From NCBI GenBank assembly GCA_963629575.1, contig CAVGIM010000001.1:1-64000 (forward strand): a DNA stretch of 64,000 nt. The letters run 5' to 3'. Of this stretch, positions 7,364 to 15,736 are shown piece by piece. The stretch is from Hallerella sp963629575 (GTDB taxonomy: Bacteria > Fibrobacterota > Fibrobacteria > Fibrobacterales > Fibrobacteraceae). Under the pieces are notes generated by a model. The model saw only the letters and a program-made list of their open reading frames with translations. It was not told the DNA's origin and ran no database searches. The position numbers and the translations under genes are program-made. The stretch's first letter is position 1; each line of letters starts with the position of its first letter.

Positions 7364-7371
7364 CAAATTTA
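7364..7371 (-). promoter_or_regulatory. TAAATTTG promoter element, 4 nt before crcB
   Basis: On the minus strand TAAATTTG, then TCGC, then ATG. This exact TAnnTTTG match at N4 spacing leaves no room for a Shine-Dalgarno sequence. Confidence 0.6.
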
Positions 7372-7446
7372 AAAACGCCCGTTTTTTCCAAAGCGTGAAA
7401 ACGAAAAAAATTGTATTTTTGGAATTCCCAAAATGAAGGATTTTCC

Positions 7447-8568
7447 GTGATTACCGAAGAACAGATTCTCAAGGCGTTGTCCGTTGTCGTGGACCCGGAT
7501 CTCAAGAAGAATATCGTCGAACTGGGATTCGTGAAGAATATACGGATTTCGAAAGAGGGCGATGTCGAGCTGGATCTCGTCTTGACGACTCCGGCTTGCC
7601 CGATTCGCGATCGGTTCAAGACCCAGTGCGAGCAGATTCTCCGGGAAACCGGAGCGCGTTCGGCAAGTGTCGTTCTCAAGGCGAACGGTCGCGTGGTGAG
7701 CGGAACGCAGGCAAAGGCGACCGACAACGAACTGTTGAAAGGCGTCAAGCGCATTGTAGGCGTGGCGAGCGGAAAGGGCGGTGTCGGAAAATCGACGGTG
7801 ACGGCAAATCTCGCGATGGCCTTGAGCCTTGCCGGGGCGAAGGTCGGCGTTCTCGATGCGGATATTTACGGTCCTTCGATGAACATCATGTTCGGCGTAG
7901 ATTCCGCGCCCGAGGTCTTCGAAGACAGGACGATAGCGCCGGTCGAAGTCAAGGGCGGCATTTCGCTGATTTCGATGGCGATGTTCGCGGAATCGGACAA
8001 GGCGACGATTTGGCGCGGTCCGATGGCAAGCCAGATGATCCAGAACTTTGTACATCGCGTCCGCTGGGGAGAACTGGACTACCTGCTGATAGACTTTCCG
8101 CCCGGAACGGGCGATATCCAGCTGACGCTCACGCAGCAGTGCCCGCTTTCTTGCTCGGTTGTCGTGACGACTCCGCAGGAAGTCGCGCTCGCGGATTGCC
8201 GCAAGGGTCTTGCCATGTTCGACAGCGTGGGTGTGCCAACGGCGGGAATCATCGAAAACATGAGTTACTTTGTCTGTGACGGTTGCGGAAAGCGCCACGA
8301 CATTTTCCGTTCCGGCGGCGGCGAGCGGATTTCGAAGGCTCTCGGTGTTCCGCTGCTCGGAAAGATTCCCCTGGAACCCGCTGTTGCCGATTGCGGAGAC
8401 TTGGGAGCGCCCGCCGTCCTGCGCTATCCGAACAGCGAAAGCGGCAAGGCGTTTGTCGCTATCGCCGAAAAGACCATCCAGGCGATAGCCCAGCTGGAAC
8501 ATTCGACAAAAAACGTCTTGCACAATTTCCGATACCGGTTCGAAGAACTTCCCGTGGAGGCAATATGA
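7447..8568 (+). CDS. mrp: Mrp/NBP35-type iron-sulfur carrier ATPase
   Basis: This 373-residue protein has an N-terminal MIP18/DUF59 domain (about residues 1-85) followed by a ParA-like P-loop ATPase with the deviant Walker A GKGGVGKST. Near the C-terminus is the CxxC motif (CDGC) that holds a bridging cluster in the dimer. It carries and delivers Fe-S clusters in the cytosol. The start is GTG 7447: AAGGA sits 6 nt upstream, and a TATTTTTG promoter element lies at 7414-7421. It overlaps the next gene by 4 nt. Confidence 0.93.
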   Translation: MITEEQILKALSVVVDPDLKKNIVELGFVKNIRISKEGDVELDLVLTTPACPIRDRFKTQCEQILRETGARSASVVLKANGRVVSGTQAKATDNELLKGVKRIVGVASGKGGVGKSTVTANLAMALSLAGAKVGVLDADIYGPSMNIMFGVDSAPEVFEDRTIAPVEVKGGISLISMAMFAESDKATIWRGPMASQMIQNFVHRVRWGELDYLLIDFPPGTGDIQLTLTQQCPLSCSVVVTTPQEVALADCRKGLAMFDSVGVPTAGIIENMSYFVCDGCGKRHDIFRSGGGERISKALGVPLLGKIPLEPAVADCGDLGAPAVLRYPNSESGKAFVAIAEKTIQAIAQLEHSTKNVLHNFRYRFEELPVEAI

Positions 8569-8873
8569 TCCAGCCTGTCAAGATTTTCCGTACGCCAGGA
8601 AACGAACTGGGATTTGACTTTGACGACGGTTCGCGGGCGGTCTTTCGCTTGAGGGACTTGCGCCTTGCCTGTCCGTGCGCGCTTTGCGTCGATGAAAATT
8701 CCGGGGAGCGCCTGCTCGACCCGAAGTCCGTTCCCGAGGACATTTCGATAGAAAGCATCCAGTCCGTGGGGCGGTATGCGGTCGGAATTCTGTGGAGCGA
8801 TGGGCATAGGACCGGCATTTATCCTTACGATTTGCTGAAACGCTTGACGAAGGATTTGACGAAAGAGGCTTAA
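8565..8873 (+). CDS. DUF971 protein (GBBH-like N-terminal domain)
   Basis: This 102-residue protein has the DUF971 fold markers LRDLRLACPCALCVDENSG, with closely spaced Cys residues, and IYPYDLLKRL. It starts at ATG 8565, overlapping mrp. In plant HCF101 the same three parts (DUF59, P-loop ATPase, DUF971) are fused in one Fe-S carrier, so this protein probably assists Mrp in Fe-S binding or delivery. Confidence 0.85.
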   Translation: MIQPVKIFRTPGNELGFDFDDGSRAVFRLRDLRLACPCALCVDENSGERLLDPKSVPEDISIESIQSVGRYAVGILWSDGHRTGIYPYDLLKRLTKDLTKEA

Positions 8874-8919
8874 AAAGCCATATTTATAGCGGAAAATTTT
8901 TGGCGTGGGTCTATCCTAT

Positions 8920-9762
8920 ATGAGTGATTTTAACGAATCTTTATACTTTCGCGATTTGAATCGGTATCCGACGTTGAAGCCGGACGAGGAAGCTGCGCTC
9001 ATAGCGATAATCAAGGACGGCAAGACGGAAGAGATTCGCCAGTCCGCGTTGCAGCACCTGATCCGCGGAAACCTGCGGTTCGTGGTCAGCGTCGCTCGAA
9101 AATACCAGGGGCGCGGGCTTTCCCTGCTGGATCTTATCAACGAAGGCAACCTGGGCCTGTTCAAGGCGGCGAAGCGTTTCGACAGCACCAAGGACGTGAA
9201 GTTTATCAGCTATGCGGTCTGGTGGATTCGGCAGTCCATCCAGAAGGCGCTTTTCGAACAGGTCGGCGCGGTACGGATCCCTCCCAACAAGCTTACCCTG
9301 GTGAACCGTTTCAAGCGTGCCCTGGTGCAGAACGGCGGAGATTACGAGCGGACGATGGCGATGCCCGAATTTGCCGGATCGGAACAGGACATTGTCGAAG
9401 TGATGGAAAAGATCGTCGATATTTCGCTTGACGCTCCGATTAGCGATGACGGCACTTCCGGGGATTCGGTCAGCTCCCTGATGGATGTTCTGGGAACGGA
9501 CGGAAACCAGGAAGACGAAATGGAGAAAAACGAGCGCAAGGCCCTGATCGACGAAATACTCAAGTCGCTTCCGCGGCGCGAAGAAGAGATACTGCGGATG
9601 TTCTATGGGCTCGATACGGTAGAGGATACGACTCTAAAGGATATCGGCGAAGACCTGAAGCTAAGCCGGGAACGGGTTCGCCAAATAAAGAACAAGACAT
9701 TGCGGAAGCTCCAGAGGAACAAGGAAAAGCGCGACCGGTTGAGCGATTTCCTGGAAAATTGA
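8920..9762 (+). CDS. rpoD: RpoD/SigA-type sigma factor, short form
   Basis: This 280-residue protein carries sigma-70 regions 1.2 (SLYFRDLNRYPTL), 2 (RKYQGRGLSLLDLINEGNLGL, VWWIRQSI), 3 and 4 (LPRREEEILRMFYGL, LSRERVRQIKNKTLRKL), but no region 1.1. The same short architecture is typical of primary sigma factors in Bacteroidota, whose promoters use TAnnTTTG, and that element is common here. I take ATG 8920, as the alternative GTG at 8905 adds a non-conserved stretch. It overlaps the next ATG by one base (TGATG). Confidence 0.9.
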   Translation: MSDFNESLYFRDLNRYPTLKPDEEAALIAIIKDGKTEEIRQSALQHLIRGNLRFVVSVARKYQGRGLSLLDLINEGNLGLFKAAKRFDSTKDVKFISYAVWWIRQSIQKALFEQVGAVRIPPNKLTLVNRFKRALVQNGGDYERTMAMPEFAGSEQDIVEVMEKIVDISLDAPISDDGTSGDSVSSLMDVLGTDGNQEDEMEKNERKALIDEILKSLPRREEEILRMFYGLDTVEDTTLKDIGEDLKLSRERVRQIKNKTLRKLQRNKEKRDRLSDFLEN

Positions 9763-11468
9763 TGCGGATTCCCGGGAATAAGGCGCAGCGCGCCGCCGTC
9801 TATTTTTTGGTGCTTCTTTGTGGCGCCTTTCTTGCGCTGTTCGCCTATTTCATCTATGGGAAGTTCGGACCCCGGAAAATCGAAATCCTGAGCGTTCCCT
9901 TTGGAATTGCTCCCGGGACGGAAATTTCGGTCGGGGACTTTCCCGATACGCTTTCGGGAATTTCGGCGCTTCCCGCTTCTACGGCGCAGGAACTTCGGCG
10001 CGCGTACGACCTGGAAAAGAACGATCGCCTAGACGAAGCCGCGGAAATCTACGAGGCTATCGCCCTTCAATATCCGGGCGTGTTTCTCCCGGAATGGGGT
10101 GTTGCCCGTTCGCTTCTTGCGAAGGATTCGCTTTCTTCCGTGTGGAAATCCCTGCTCGAATCGACGGAGCGTTCCCTGAAAAAGCGCTATCCGGAATCGT
10201 CTGTCGCCTTCTGGCTGGAGGCAAGTCTTGCCGAAAAGGCGAACAGTCCGGGGACGGCCCTGGAACTTGCCCGAGTCGCGACGGAAAAGTCTCCGGCCTT
10301 TTTCGATGCCCGCTTGCTCTACGCGAAGCTGCTTTTCTTGTCGGGGCGCCTTGCGGAGGGAAAGGGAGAAGTCCGGGTGGCGATAAGCCTTTCGCTCGGA
10401 GAAAACCCCAAGGCGTACGCGCTCCTTTCGCGAATCTATCACGATGAAGGATCTCTTGACAGTTGCGAACGCGTCGTCGATTATGCGCTTTCCAAGTTTC
10501 CGATAAATCCCGAACTGCTCTGTATGCAAGGAATCCTGCAGGAATACAAGGGTCGCTTTGACGAAGCGGAAAACACCTACCGGCGTGTCCTCGCGATACG
10601 GCCGGGCTTTTCTTTCGCGACGGAATCGCTGCTTTCCCTAGGGCAGAAGTCTCCTCCGGGAAGGATGGAAAGCGGGCGCCTTTCGCCAAGGGATCAGGCG
10701 AAGGTGGCATGCGACATCCTGGAACCACTTGTTTCGCGCTATCCCGACAATCTGCCGCTTCGCGAAGCGCTCGGAATCGCCTACCTGAAGGGACGGGAAT
10801 TTGATCGGGCAAAGTCTCAATTTCTCGAAATCCAGACCCGCGATCCGGACTATCCGGAAATCCAGCGCCGCTTGCAGGAAGCCTCTTCCGTTCCCCCGGT
10901 TCGAGACGTGAAAAAGAACATGCTCGCGGACGATCTGCATCGCGCAATCGACAGCATGAGGACGCTTCCTTCGACAGGGCATTCGTTCGAATCTCTCCTG
11001 GGACATTACCTGGTGCGCTACGGAGCGTCGCCGAAAGAGTTCTTTGCCAGGTATTCCGCTTCGAATTTCAAGAAGGTGCGAAAGGGCGTTTGGCGCGAAG
11101 TCTTTTTCGAAGCGCCCTATTTTCACGAATACACGGTCCTGTTCGACGAAAAGTCCCGCTTTTACGGAGTGCATGTCGTGGTGACCGATTCGAACGTCGT
11201 CGCGAACAAGGCGACGAACACGCCGGAAATCTACACAACGCTGCTCCAGCTGAATTCGAGAATTTCCGGCCTCGGAACGGAAACCGGCGAAACCGAATGC
11301 GACGGGACAGTCCTTTCCGGGGCGACCTGGGAGACTCGCGACAACTTTGAAATGCTCGCTCGGGTAGTCGGAAAGCCGGCGGAAGTCCGCATGATCCGGC
11401 TGGACAAGTCAAAAATTCCCGAAGGAATGCGACTTTGCGATTATTCGAAGTATCTTTTCATGGATTGA
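9762..11468 (+). CDS. Membrane-anchored TPR protein
   Basis: This 568-residue protein has one N-terminal membrane helix (about residues 12-32), then a long array of TPR-like helices (RLDEAAEIYEAIALQYP, RFDEAENTYRRVLAIRP, EFDRAKSQFLEIQTRDP) up to about residue 370. A C-terminal alpha/beta region of about 180 residues is not recognised. The bulk should be outside the cytoplasmic membrane. It is coupled to the sigma factor gene by a TGATG overlap. It probably scaffolds an envelope complex together with the TPR lipoprotein that follows 16 nt later. Confidence 0.75.
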   Translation: MRIPGNKAQRAAVYFLVLLCGAFLALFAYFIYGKFGPRKIEILSVPFGIAPGTEISVGDFPDTLSGISALPASTAQELRRAYDLEKNDRLDEAAEIYEAIALQYPGVFLPEWGVARSLLAKDSLSSVWKSLLESTERSLKKRYPESSVAFWLEASLAEKANSPGTALELARVATEKSPAFFDARLLYAKLLFLSGRLAEGKGEVRVAISLSLGENPKAYALLSRIYHDEGSLDSCERVVDYALSKFPINPELLCMQGILQEYKGRFDEAENTYRRVLAIRPGFSFATESLLSLGQKSPPGRMESGRLSPRDQAKVACDILEPLVSRYPDNLPLREALGIAYLKGREFDRAKSQFLEIQTRDPDYPEIQRRLQEASSVPPVRDVKKNMLADDLHRAIDSMRTLPSTGHSFESLLGHYLVRYGASPKEFFARYSASNFKKVRKGVWREVFFEAPYFHEYTVLFDEKSRFYGVHVVVTDSNVVANKATNTPEIYTTLLQLNSRISGLGTETGETECDGTVLSGATWETRDNFEMLARVVGKPAEVRMIRLDKSKIPEGMRLCDYSKYLFMD

Positions 11469-11484
11469 TTTGTACGTTGTGACT

Positions 11485-13407
11485 ATGAGTGTTCGGAATT
11501 TTTTGCCGCTGGTTCTTCTGCTCGCTTTCGGCTTTGCTCTGGAAGGCTGCACCTGCTGCGCCTATCTGAACCATATTTTCAATGCGGACAGAAATTACGA
11601 AGAAGCCGTCAAGCTGGAATCGGCGAAGGCGGATTCGATTCCGGCGGATTCCGAAGTCGTGGCGACAGGCGAAGCGGCGAAGAAATATGACAAGGTAATC
11701 GAGAAAGGTTCCCGGGTGCTCGAGAGGTTCCCGGACAACGACAGACAGACGGCCCGTGCCGTGTTTCTCATCGGCGAATCCTTTCGTCACAAGGGCGAAT
11801 GGGCGAAGGCGGTCGCCAAGTATGACGAGTTCGAACGGTATTTTTCCGACCACGACTCCATGCCGAAAGTGGAATACGAGCGTGCCTATTGCCTGTATCG
11901 GAACGGCGAGTACGACGTGAGCCGTTTCGCGTTGCAGTCGATCCTCGATGTCGGAGAGGAACATCCTTTCTATAGCGAGGGGCTGAATCTGTTGTCGCTT
12001 CTTGAAGAAAAGGGAGACTTCACGGAGCAGGCGATTGCCGCTCTGGAACGGATGCTCGCCGATACGAACGGAACTCCCTACATGCGCGGTCGGGCGCACT
12101 TGCGGCTCGCGTCGCTCTACTTTAAAATGGAAAACTACCCAAAGGCGCGGGAACACTACAAGGCGAAGGAAATCGTCGAACTCTCGCCGCGGGAACAGTA
12201 TTCGGCGAACCTCCATGCGGCGGAATGCCTCGCCGCGACCGAATCCTTTGCGGAAGCAGCCGAAGAATATCGGGTGATGATAGAAAACAAGGACTACAAG
12301 ACTTACCTGCCCGACCTGTATGTGCGCCGCGGGGAACTTTTGCTACGCGCAAATGACTGGACCGGCGGAGAAAAACTTTTGCACTTTGTGACGGACGAGT
12401 ATAAGAAATCGGAATACGCTTCGCGGGGATTCTTTGACCTGGGGGATTTTTACCAGACGGAAAAGCGCGAGTATGAGCCGGCTCTCGCCTATTACGATTC
12501 GAGCTTTCTTGCGCGCCCCGGTTCGAGCTGGGGAAAAAACGCCCGGGAACGCCGAGACGCGCTGCGCAGGCTGCTCGCCTTGCGGGCAAAGGATTCTCTT
12601 GCCGATACGACGCTCCAGGCGAAAAAACAGTTCTTCGATACCGAATTCCAGATAGCGGAGCTGTTCCTTTTTAAGCTTTCGGAAATGGACAGTTCGCTTG
12701 CGCGGCTCGACAGGATAATCGAAGGTTCTCCGGATACCGCCGTAGTGATGCGCGCGACCTATGCGCGAGCCTTTATCTATGACGAGTTCAAGCAGGATCC
12801 GGACCGGGCCGAAGAACTTTACAAGGAAATCATCGCGAAGTATCCGCGGACGGAATACGCGAAGCAGGCCCAGGTGAACCTGGGCGTCAAGGTGACGGTC
12901 AAGACGCCCGAAGACGAAGCGCACGAACTTTTCCTGAAAGCCGAGAGCCTTTGGGTCGCGGCGAAAGACGTTCCGCTCGACAGCATGGAACGGGTCGATT
13001 CCGCATACGCAAAGGCTCTTGCCGCCTACGATACGGTTTTCCAGGCTTATCCCGAAACGAATGCGGGAATCCAGGCTCTGTATATGAAGGGAATCATCTG
13101 GGAAATGTCTCCGGAGACAAAGGATTCCGCCGCTTTCGCATTTAAAAAGCTGCGCAACGAACATCGGGATTCTCCGTGGGGTATCGATGCGGAAAAGCGC
13201 TTGCAGACCCGGATGTCCATTACGGACGAATCCTTGGCGCGGCTCCGCAAGCGCGTGGAACAGAACGCCGCCTATGTCGATAAGCTCTCGCAACAGTATT
13301 ATGAAGGCCTGTCGGCAGCCGAGAACAAGAAGAACGGCCCGGACATCAAGTCTTCCGAAGACGAAGTCCTGGAAAATTCCTACAACAGCATGTATGATTT
13401 TGAATAG
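11485..13407 (+). CDS. TPR-repeat lipoprotein
   Basis: This 640-residue protein has a lipoprotein signal with lipobox ALEGC (Cys near residue 22), followed by many TPR-type helices (RAVFLIGESFRHKGEWAKAVAKYDEFERYF, PALAYYDSSFLARPGSSWG, RAEELYKEIIAKYPRTEYAKQAQ). It resembles outer-membrane tetratricopeptide lipoproteins of the BamD/YfiO or Gliding-type scaffold class but is much longer. The ATG at 11485 precedes the signal peptide; an upstream in-frame start at 11470 lies ahead of it. Probably in one operon with the preceding TPR gene. Confidence 0.75.
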   Translation: MSVRNFLPLVLLLAFGFALEGCTCCAYLNHIFNADRNYEEAVKLESAKADSIPADSEVVATGEAAKKYDKVIEKGSRVLERFPDNDRQTARAVFLIGESFRHKGEWAKAVAKYDEFERYFSDHDSMPKVEYERAYCLYRNGEYDVSRFALQSILDVGEEHPFYSEGLNLLSLLEEKGDFTEQAIAALERMLADTNGTPYMRGRAHLRLASLYFKMENYPKAREHYKAKEIVELSPREQYSANLHAAECLAATESFAEAAEEYRVMIENKDYKTYLPDLYVRRGELLLRANDWTGGEKLLHFVTDEYKKSEYASRGFFDLGDFYQTEKREYEPALAYYDSSFLARPGSSWGKNARERRDALRRLLALRAKDSLADTTLQAKKQFFDTEFQIAELFLFKLSEMDSSLARLDRIIEGSPDTAVVMRATYARAFIYDEFKQDPDRAEELYKEIIAKYPRTEYAKQAQVNLGVKVTVKTPEDEAHELFLKAESLWVAAKDVPLDSMERVDSAYAKALAAYDTVFQAYPETNAGIQALYMKGIIWEMSPETKDSAAFAFKKLRNEHRDSPWGIDAEKRLQTRMSITDESLARLRKRVEQNAAYVDKLSQQYYEGLSAAENKKNGPDIKSSEDEVLENSYNSMYDFE

Positions 13408-13454
13408 AGGAAGCCTTTTAGCGGGCTATACCATAGGAGAATGTGAGCGGAATA

Positions 13455-13484
13455 CCGTTTTTTGTCAAACTTTGACAAAAACGG
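13455..13484. promoter_or_regulatory. Near-perfect 30-bp palindrome (operator candidate)
   Basis: Left arm CCGTTTTTTGTCAAA and right arm TTTGACAAAAACGG are complementary apart from one extra T. It ends 4 nt before TATCATTG (13489-13496), covering the -35 region of the promoter for the small gene at 13502. It could also fold as a hairpin after the TPR gene, but no T-run follows directly. Confidence 0.6.
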
Positions 13485-13488
13485 TTTG

Positions 13489-13496
13489 TATCATTG
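13489..13496 (+). promoter_or_regulatory. TATCATTG promoter element, 5 nt before a small gene
   Basis: A TAnnTTTG-like element with a one-base deviation (A for the first T of TTTG). It ends 5 nt before ATG 13502 and is preceded by the palindrome at 13455-13484. Confidence 0.5.
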
Positions 13497-13501
13497 GAAA
13501 T

Positions 13502-13726
13502 ATGATTGCTGCACAAAAGAACAACTATACAAATAGACAGAATATTCGAGATGTCGCGCGAAATTTTTCCGCAGATGGTTTCAGCTCCTTTCGCAGGCGC
13601 ATCGCGGAACAGCTTTCCCTGCAAGGCGCGGAGCTTTCGGAAGATGAATACCCCGCCTTGTTCGACTTTTACCGCCAGGGAGAAAACGAGACATACGTTC
13701 TCGCCGCTTTTGGCTATGAGAGCTGA
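13502..13726 (+). CDS. 74-residue protein of unknown function
   Basis: It starts MIAAQKNNYTNRQNIRD, has a charged helical middle (FRRRIAEQLSLQGAEL) and ends LAAFGYES. No family is recognised. Its own promoter element and a strong palindrome directly upstream suggest tightly regulated expression. The start codon has no Shine-Dalgarno; by spacing the mRNA would be almost leaderless. The gene ends 2 nt before the convergent prmC stop. Confidence 0.6.
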   Translation: MIAAQKNNYTNRQNIRDVARNFSADGFSSFRRRIAEQLSLQGAELSEDEYPALFDFYRQGENETYVLAAFGYES

Positions 13727-13728
13727 TT

Positions 13729-14583
13729 TTATAGAGCCTGGTATTCGACGAAACGCGTCTTGCCGTAGAAATCCGGCAATGTTCCGTTCCACTTTAGCCA
13801 CGGATAGTTGGCCGCTTCCGTTTCGAGGATCTTGTCCTCGTTCGCTTCCGGTCCGATTTCCATCAAGAGAATGCCGCCGGATTGAAGTCGGTCCTTGCTC
13901 TGGTCCAGAATTTTCCGTACAAGCGAGAGCCCGTCCGGTCCGCCGAAGAGGGCGAGTGCCGGGTCAAAGTCGCGCACTTCCGGTTGGAGCTTTTCCCTTT
14001 CCGCGTCGGGAATGTATGGCGGATTGCTGACGATGAGATCGAATTTTTCGCTTTCGGGAAGAGCTTCCAGGAGGTCTCCTTCGAAAAACTCGATTTCTGC
14101 TTCGTTGAATTTCGCGTTTTCCTTGGCGAGGTCAAGCGCGTCCCTTGAAATGTCCGTGGCGAGAACGCGCATTCCGGGAATTTCCTTTTTGACGGCTATC
14201 GCAATCGCTCCGCTTCCCGTTCCGATATCCGCCACCGTGGCGGATTCCTTTCCCTGCAGGCGTTCCTTGATGATGTCGATAAGGGATTCCGTTTCGGGTC
14301 TCGGAATCAGGGCGCGCCTGTCGCAGTGAATTTCGTGCCCGCGGAAACTGGTCGTTCCGACGATATGCTGGAGAGGTTCGCGCTTTGCCCGGCGCGCTAC
14401 CAGTGGGCGGAGAAGTTCGAGTTCGCGCTCGGATAGCGGCTTGTCGAAATTCAGGTAGAGATCCATCCGCTTCATCTTGAGACCGTGCGCGAGGATGTAT
14501 TGCGCGTCGAGCCTCGGATTGGGGATACCCTTGTGCTGAAAGAACGAAGTCGTCTTGTTTAAAATTTCGAGGACGGTGTTCAT
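13729..14583 (-). CDS. prmC: Release factor glutamine methyltransferase PrmC
   Basis: This 284-residue protein has an N-terminal helical domain and a SAM-dependent methyltransferase domain with motif I VADIGTGSGAIAIA and the catalytic NPPY. It methylates the Gln of the GGQ motif in release factors. It overlaps prfA by 4 nt, the common prfA-prmC arrangement. Confidence 0.96.
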   Translation of the reverse strand: MNTVLEILNKTTSFFQHKGIPNPRLDAQYILAHGLKMKRMDLYLNFDKPLSERELELLRPLVARRAKREPLQHIVGTTSFRGHEIHCDRRALIPRPETESLIDIIKERLQGKESATVADIGTGSGAIAIAVKKEIPGMRVLATDISRDALDLAKENAKFNEAEIEFFEGDLLEALPESEKFDLIVSNPPYIPDAEREKLQPEVRDFDPALALFGGPDGLSLVRKILDQSKDRLQSGGILLMEIGPEANEDKILETEAANYPWLKWNGTLPDFYGKTRFVEYQAL

Positions 14584-15644
14584 GCGAATTTCCCGAGGAC
14601 TTCCTGGGCGTGGGCCATCTGCAAGGCGTCGATGATTTCCTGGATGTCTCCGGTCATGACGCTTTCGAGCTTGTAGAGCGTCAGGTTTACGCGGTGGTCC
14701 GTGACGCGGTTTTGCGGAAAATTGTAGGTGCGGATTTTGGCGGACCTGTCGCCTGTGCCGACCATTGCCTTGCGGCTTGCCGCCTCGGCCTGTTCCTTCT
14801 TGGCTATCAGGGCGTCGAGAATCTTGGAACGGAGCATTTCCATGGCGTGCAAGCGGTTCTGGAGCTGCGAGCGCTCTGTCTGGCAGCTCACGACGACGCC
14901 TGTCGGGATGTGGGTGAGGCGCACCGCGGAATCCGTCTTGTTGATATACTGACCTCCGGCTCCGCTACTGCGGTAAGTGTCCATGTGGATGTCGGCTTCC
15001 CGGATGTTCACATCGACTTCTTCCGCTTCGGGGAGAATGGCGACTGTCGCCGCCGACGTGTGTACGCGACCTTGCGTTTCCGTGTCGGGAACGCGCTGTA
15101 CGCGGTGAACGCCGCTTTCGAACTTGAGCGTTCCATAGACGCTGTCGCCTTCGATAAACACCCGGATTTCCTTGTAGCCGCCCACCGTGCCTTCCGAGGC
15201 GTCCTGGATGGTCATTTTCCATCCCATGCGGTCTGCGTAGCCGCGATACATGCGGAACAGATCGCCCGCAAAGAGCGCCGATTCGTCTCCGCCCGTTCCC
15301 GCGCGGATTTCGAGCGTCGCGTTTCGGTAGTCCCACGGATCCTTGGGAACCATCAGAATCTGGAGCTCGTCTTCGAGCGTTGCGATATGCTTTTCTAGCG
15401 GGGGGATTTCCGCCTTGGCCGCTTCGGCGAATTCGGCATCGCTTCCGCCGAGAGCCTGTTTCCATTCCTTTAGGTCGCTCGACAGCTGGATGTATTCGCG
15501 AGCCTTTTGGCAAGACTTTTCGAGGCCCTTGTATTGCTTCTGGAGCTTGGTATAGAGAGGTTGGTTCGAAACGACTTCGGGAGAAGAAAGTTCCGATTCC
15601 AGTTCTTCGTATTTTTCGATCACTTTTTGTGCGGCGTCTAACAT
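14580..15644 (-). CDS. prfA: Peptide chain release factor 1
   Basis: This 354-residue protein is the usual RF1 length. It contains the GGQ motif in RSSGAGGQYINKTDSAVR and the RF1 codon-recognition region upstream of it. It terminates translation at UAA and UAG. The start ATG 15644 gives the standard MLDAAQKVIEKYEEL N-terminus; the frame continues upstream, but that part is not conserved. Confidence 0.96.
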   Translation of the reverse strand: MLDAAQKVIEKYEELESELSSPEVVSNQPLYTKLQKQYKGLEKSCQKAREYIQLSSDLKEWKQALGGSDAEFAEAAKAEIPPLEKHIATLEDELQILMVPKDPWDYRNATLEIRAGTGGDESALFAGDLFRMYRGYADRMGWKMTIQDASEGTVGGYKEIRVFIEGDSVYGTLKFESGVHRVQRVPDTETQGRVHTSAATVAILPEAEEVDVNIREADIHMDTYRSSGAGGQYINKTDSAVRLTHIPTGVVVSCQTERSQLQNRLHAMEMLRSKILDALIAKKEQAEAASRKAMVGTGDRSAKIRTYNFPQNRVTDHRVNLTLYKLESVMTGDIQEIIDALQMAHAQEVLGKFA

Positions 15645-15736
15645 CAAAGGCGAATTTAGAAAATTTGCGGCGTTTGTTTCTGGAAACGGGCGAAAGAAGT
15701 TCGCTTGGCGGAAAATAAAAGATAGATTTGGGGAAT

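Noticed and set aside
6988..7446. Fluoride riboswitch before crcB
   Set aside because: Only four nucleotides lie between the promoter element and the start codon, leaving no leader to fold.
13455..13484. Palindrome as a plain terminator for the TPR lipoprotein gene
   Set aside because: It has no following T-run and ends 4 nt before a promoter element, so an operator is more likely, although both roles are possible.
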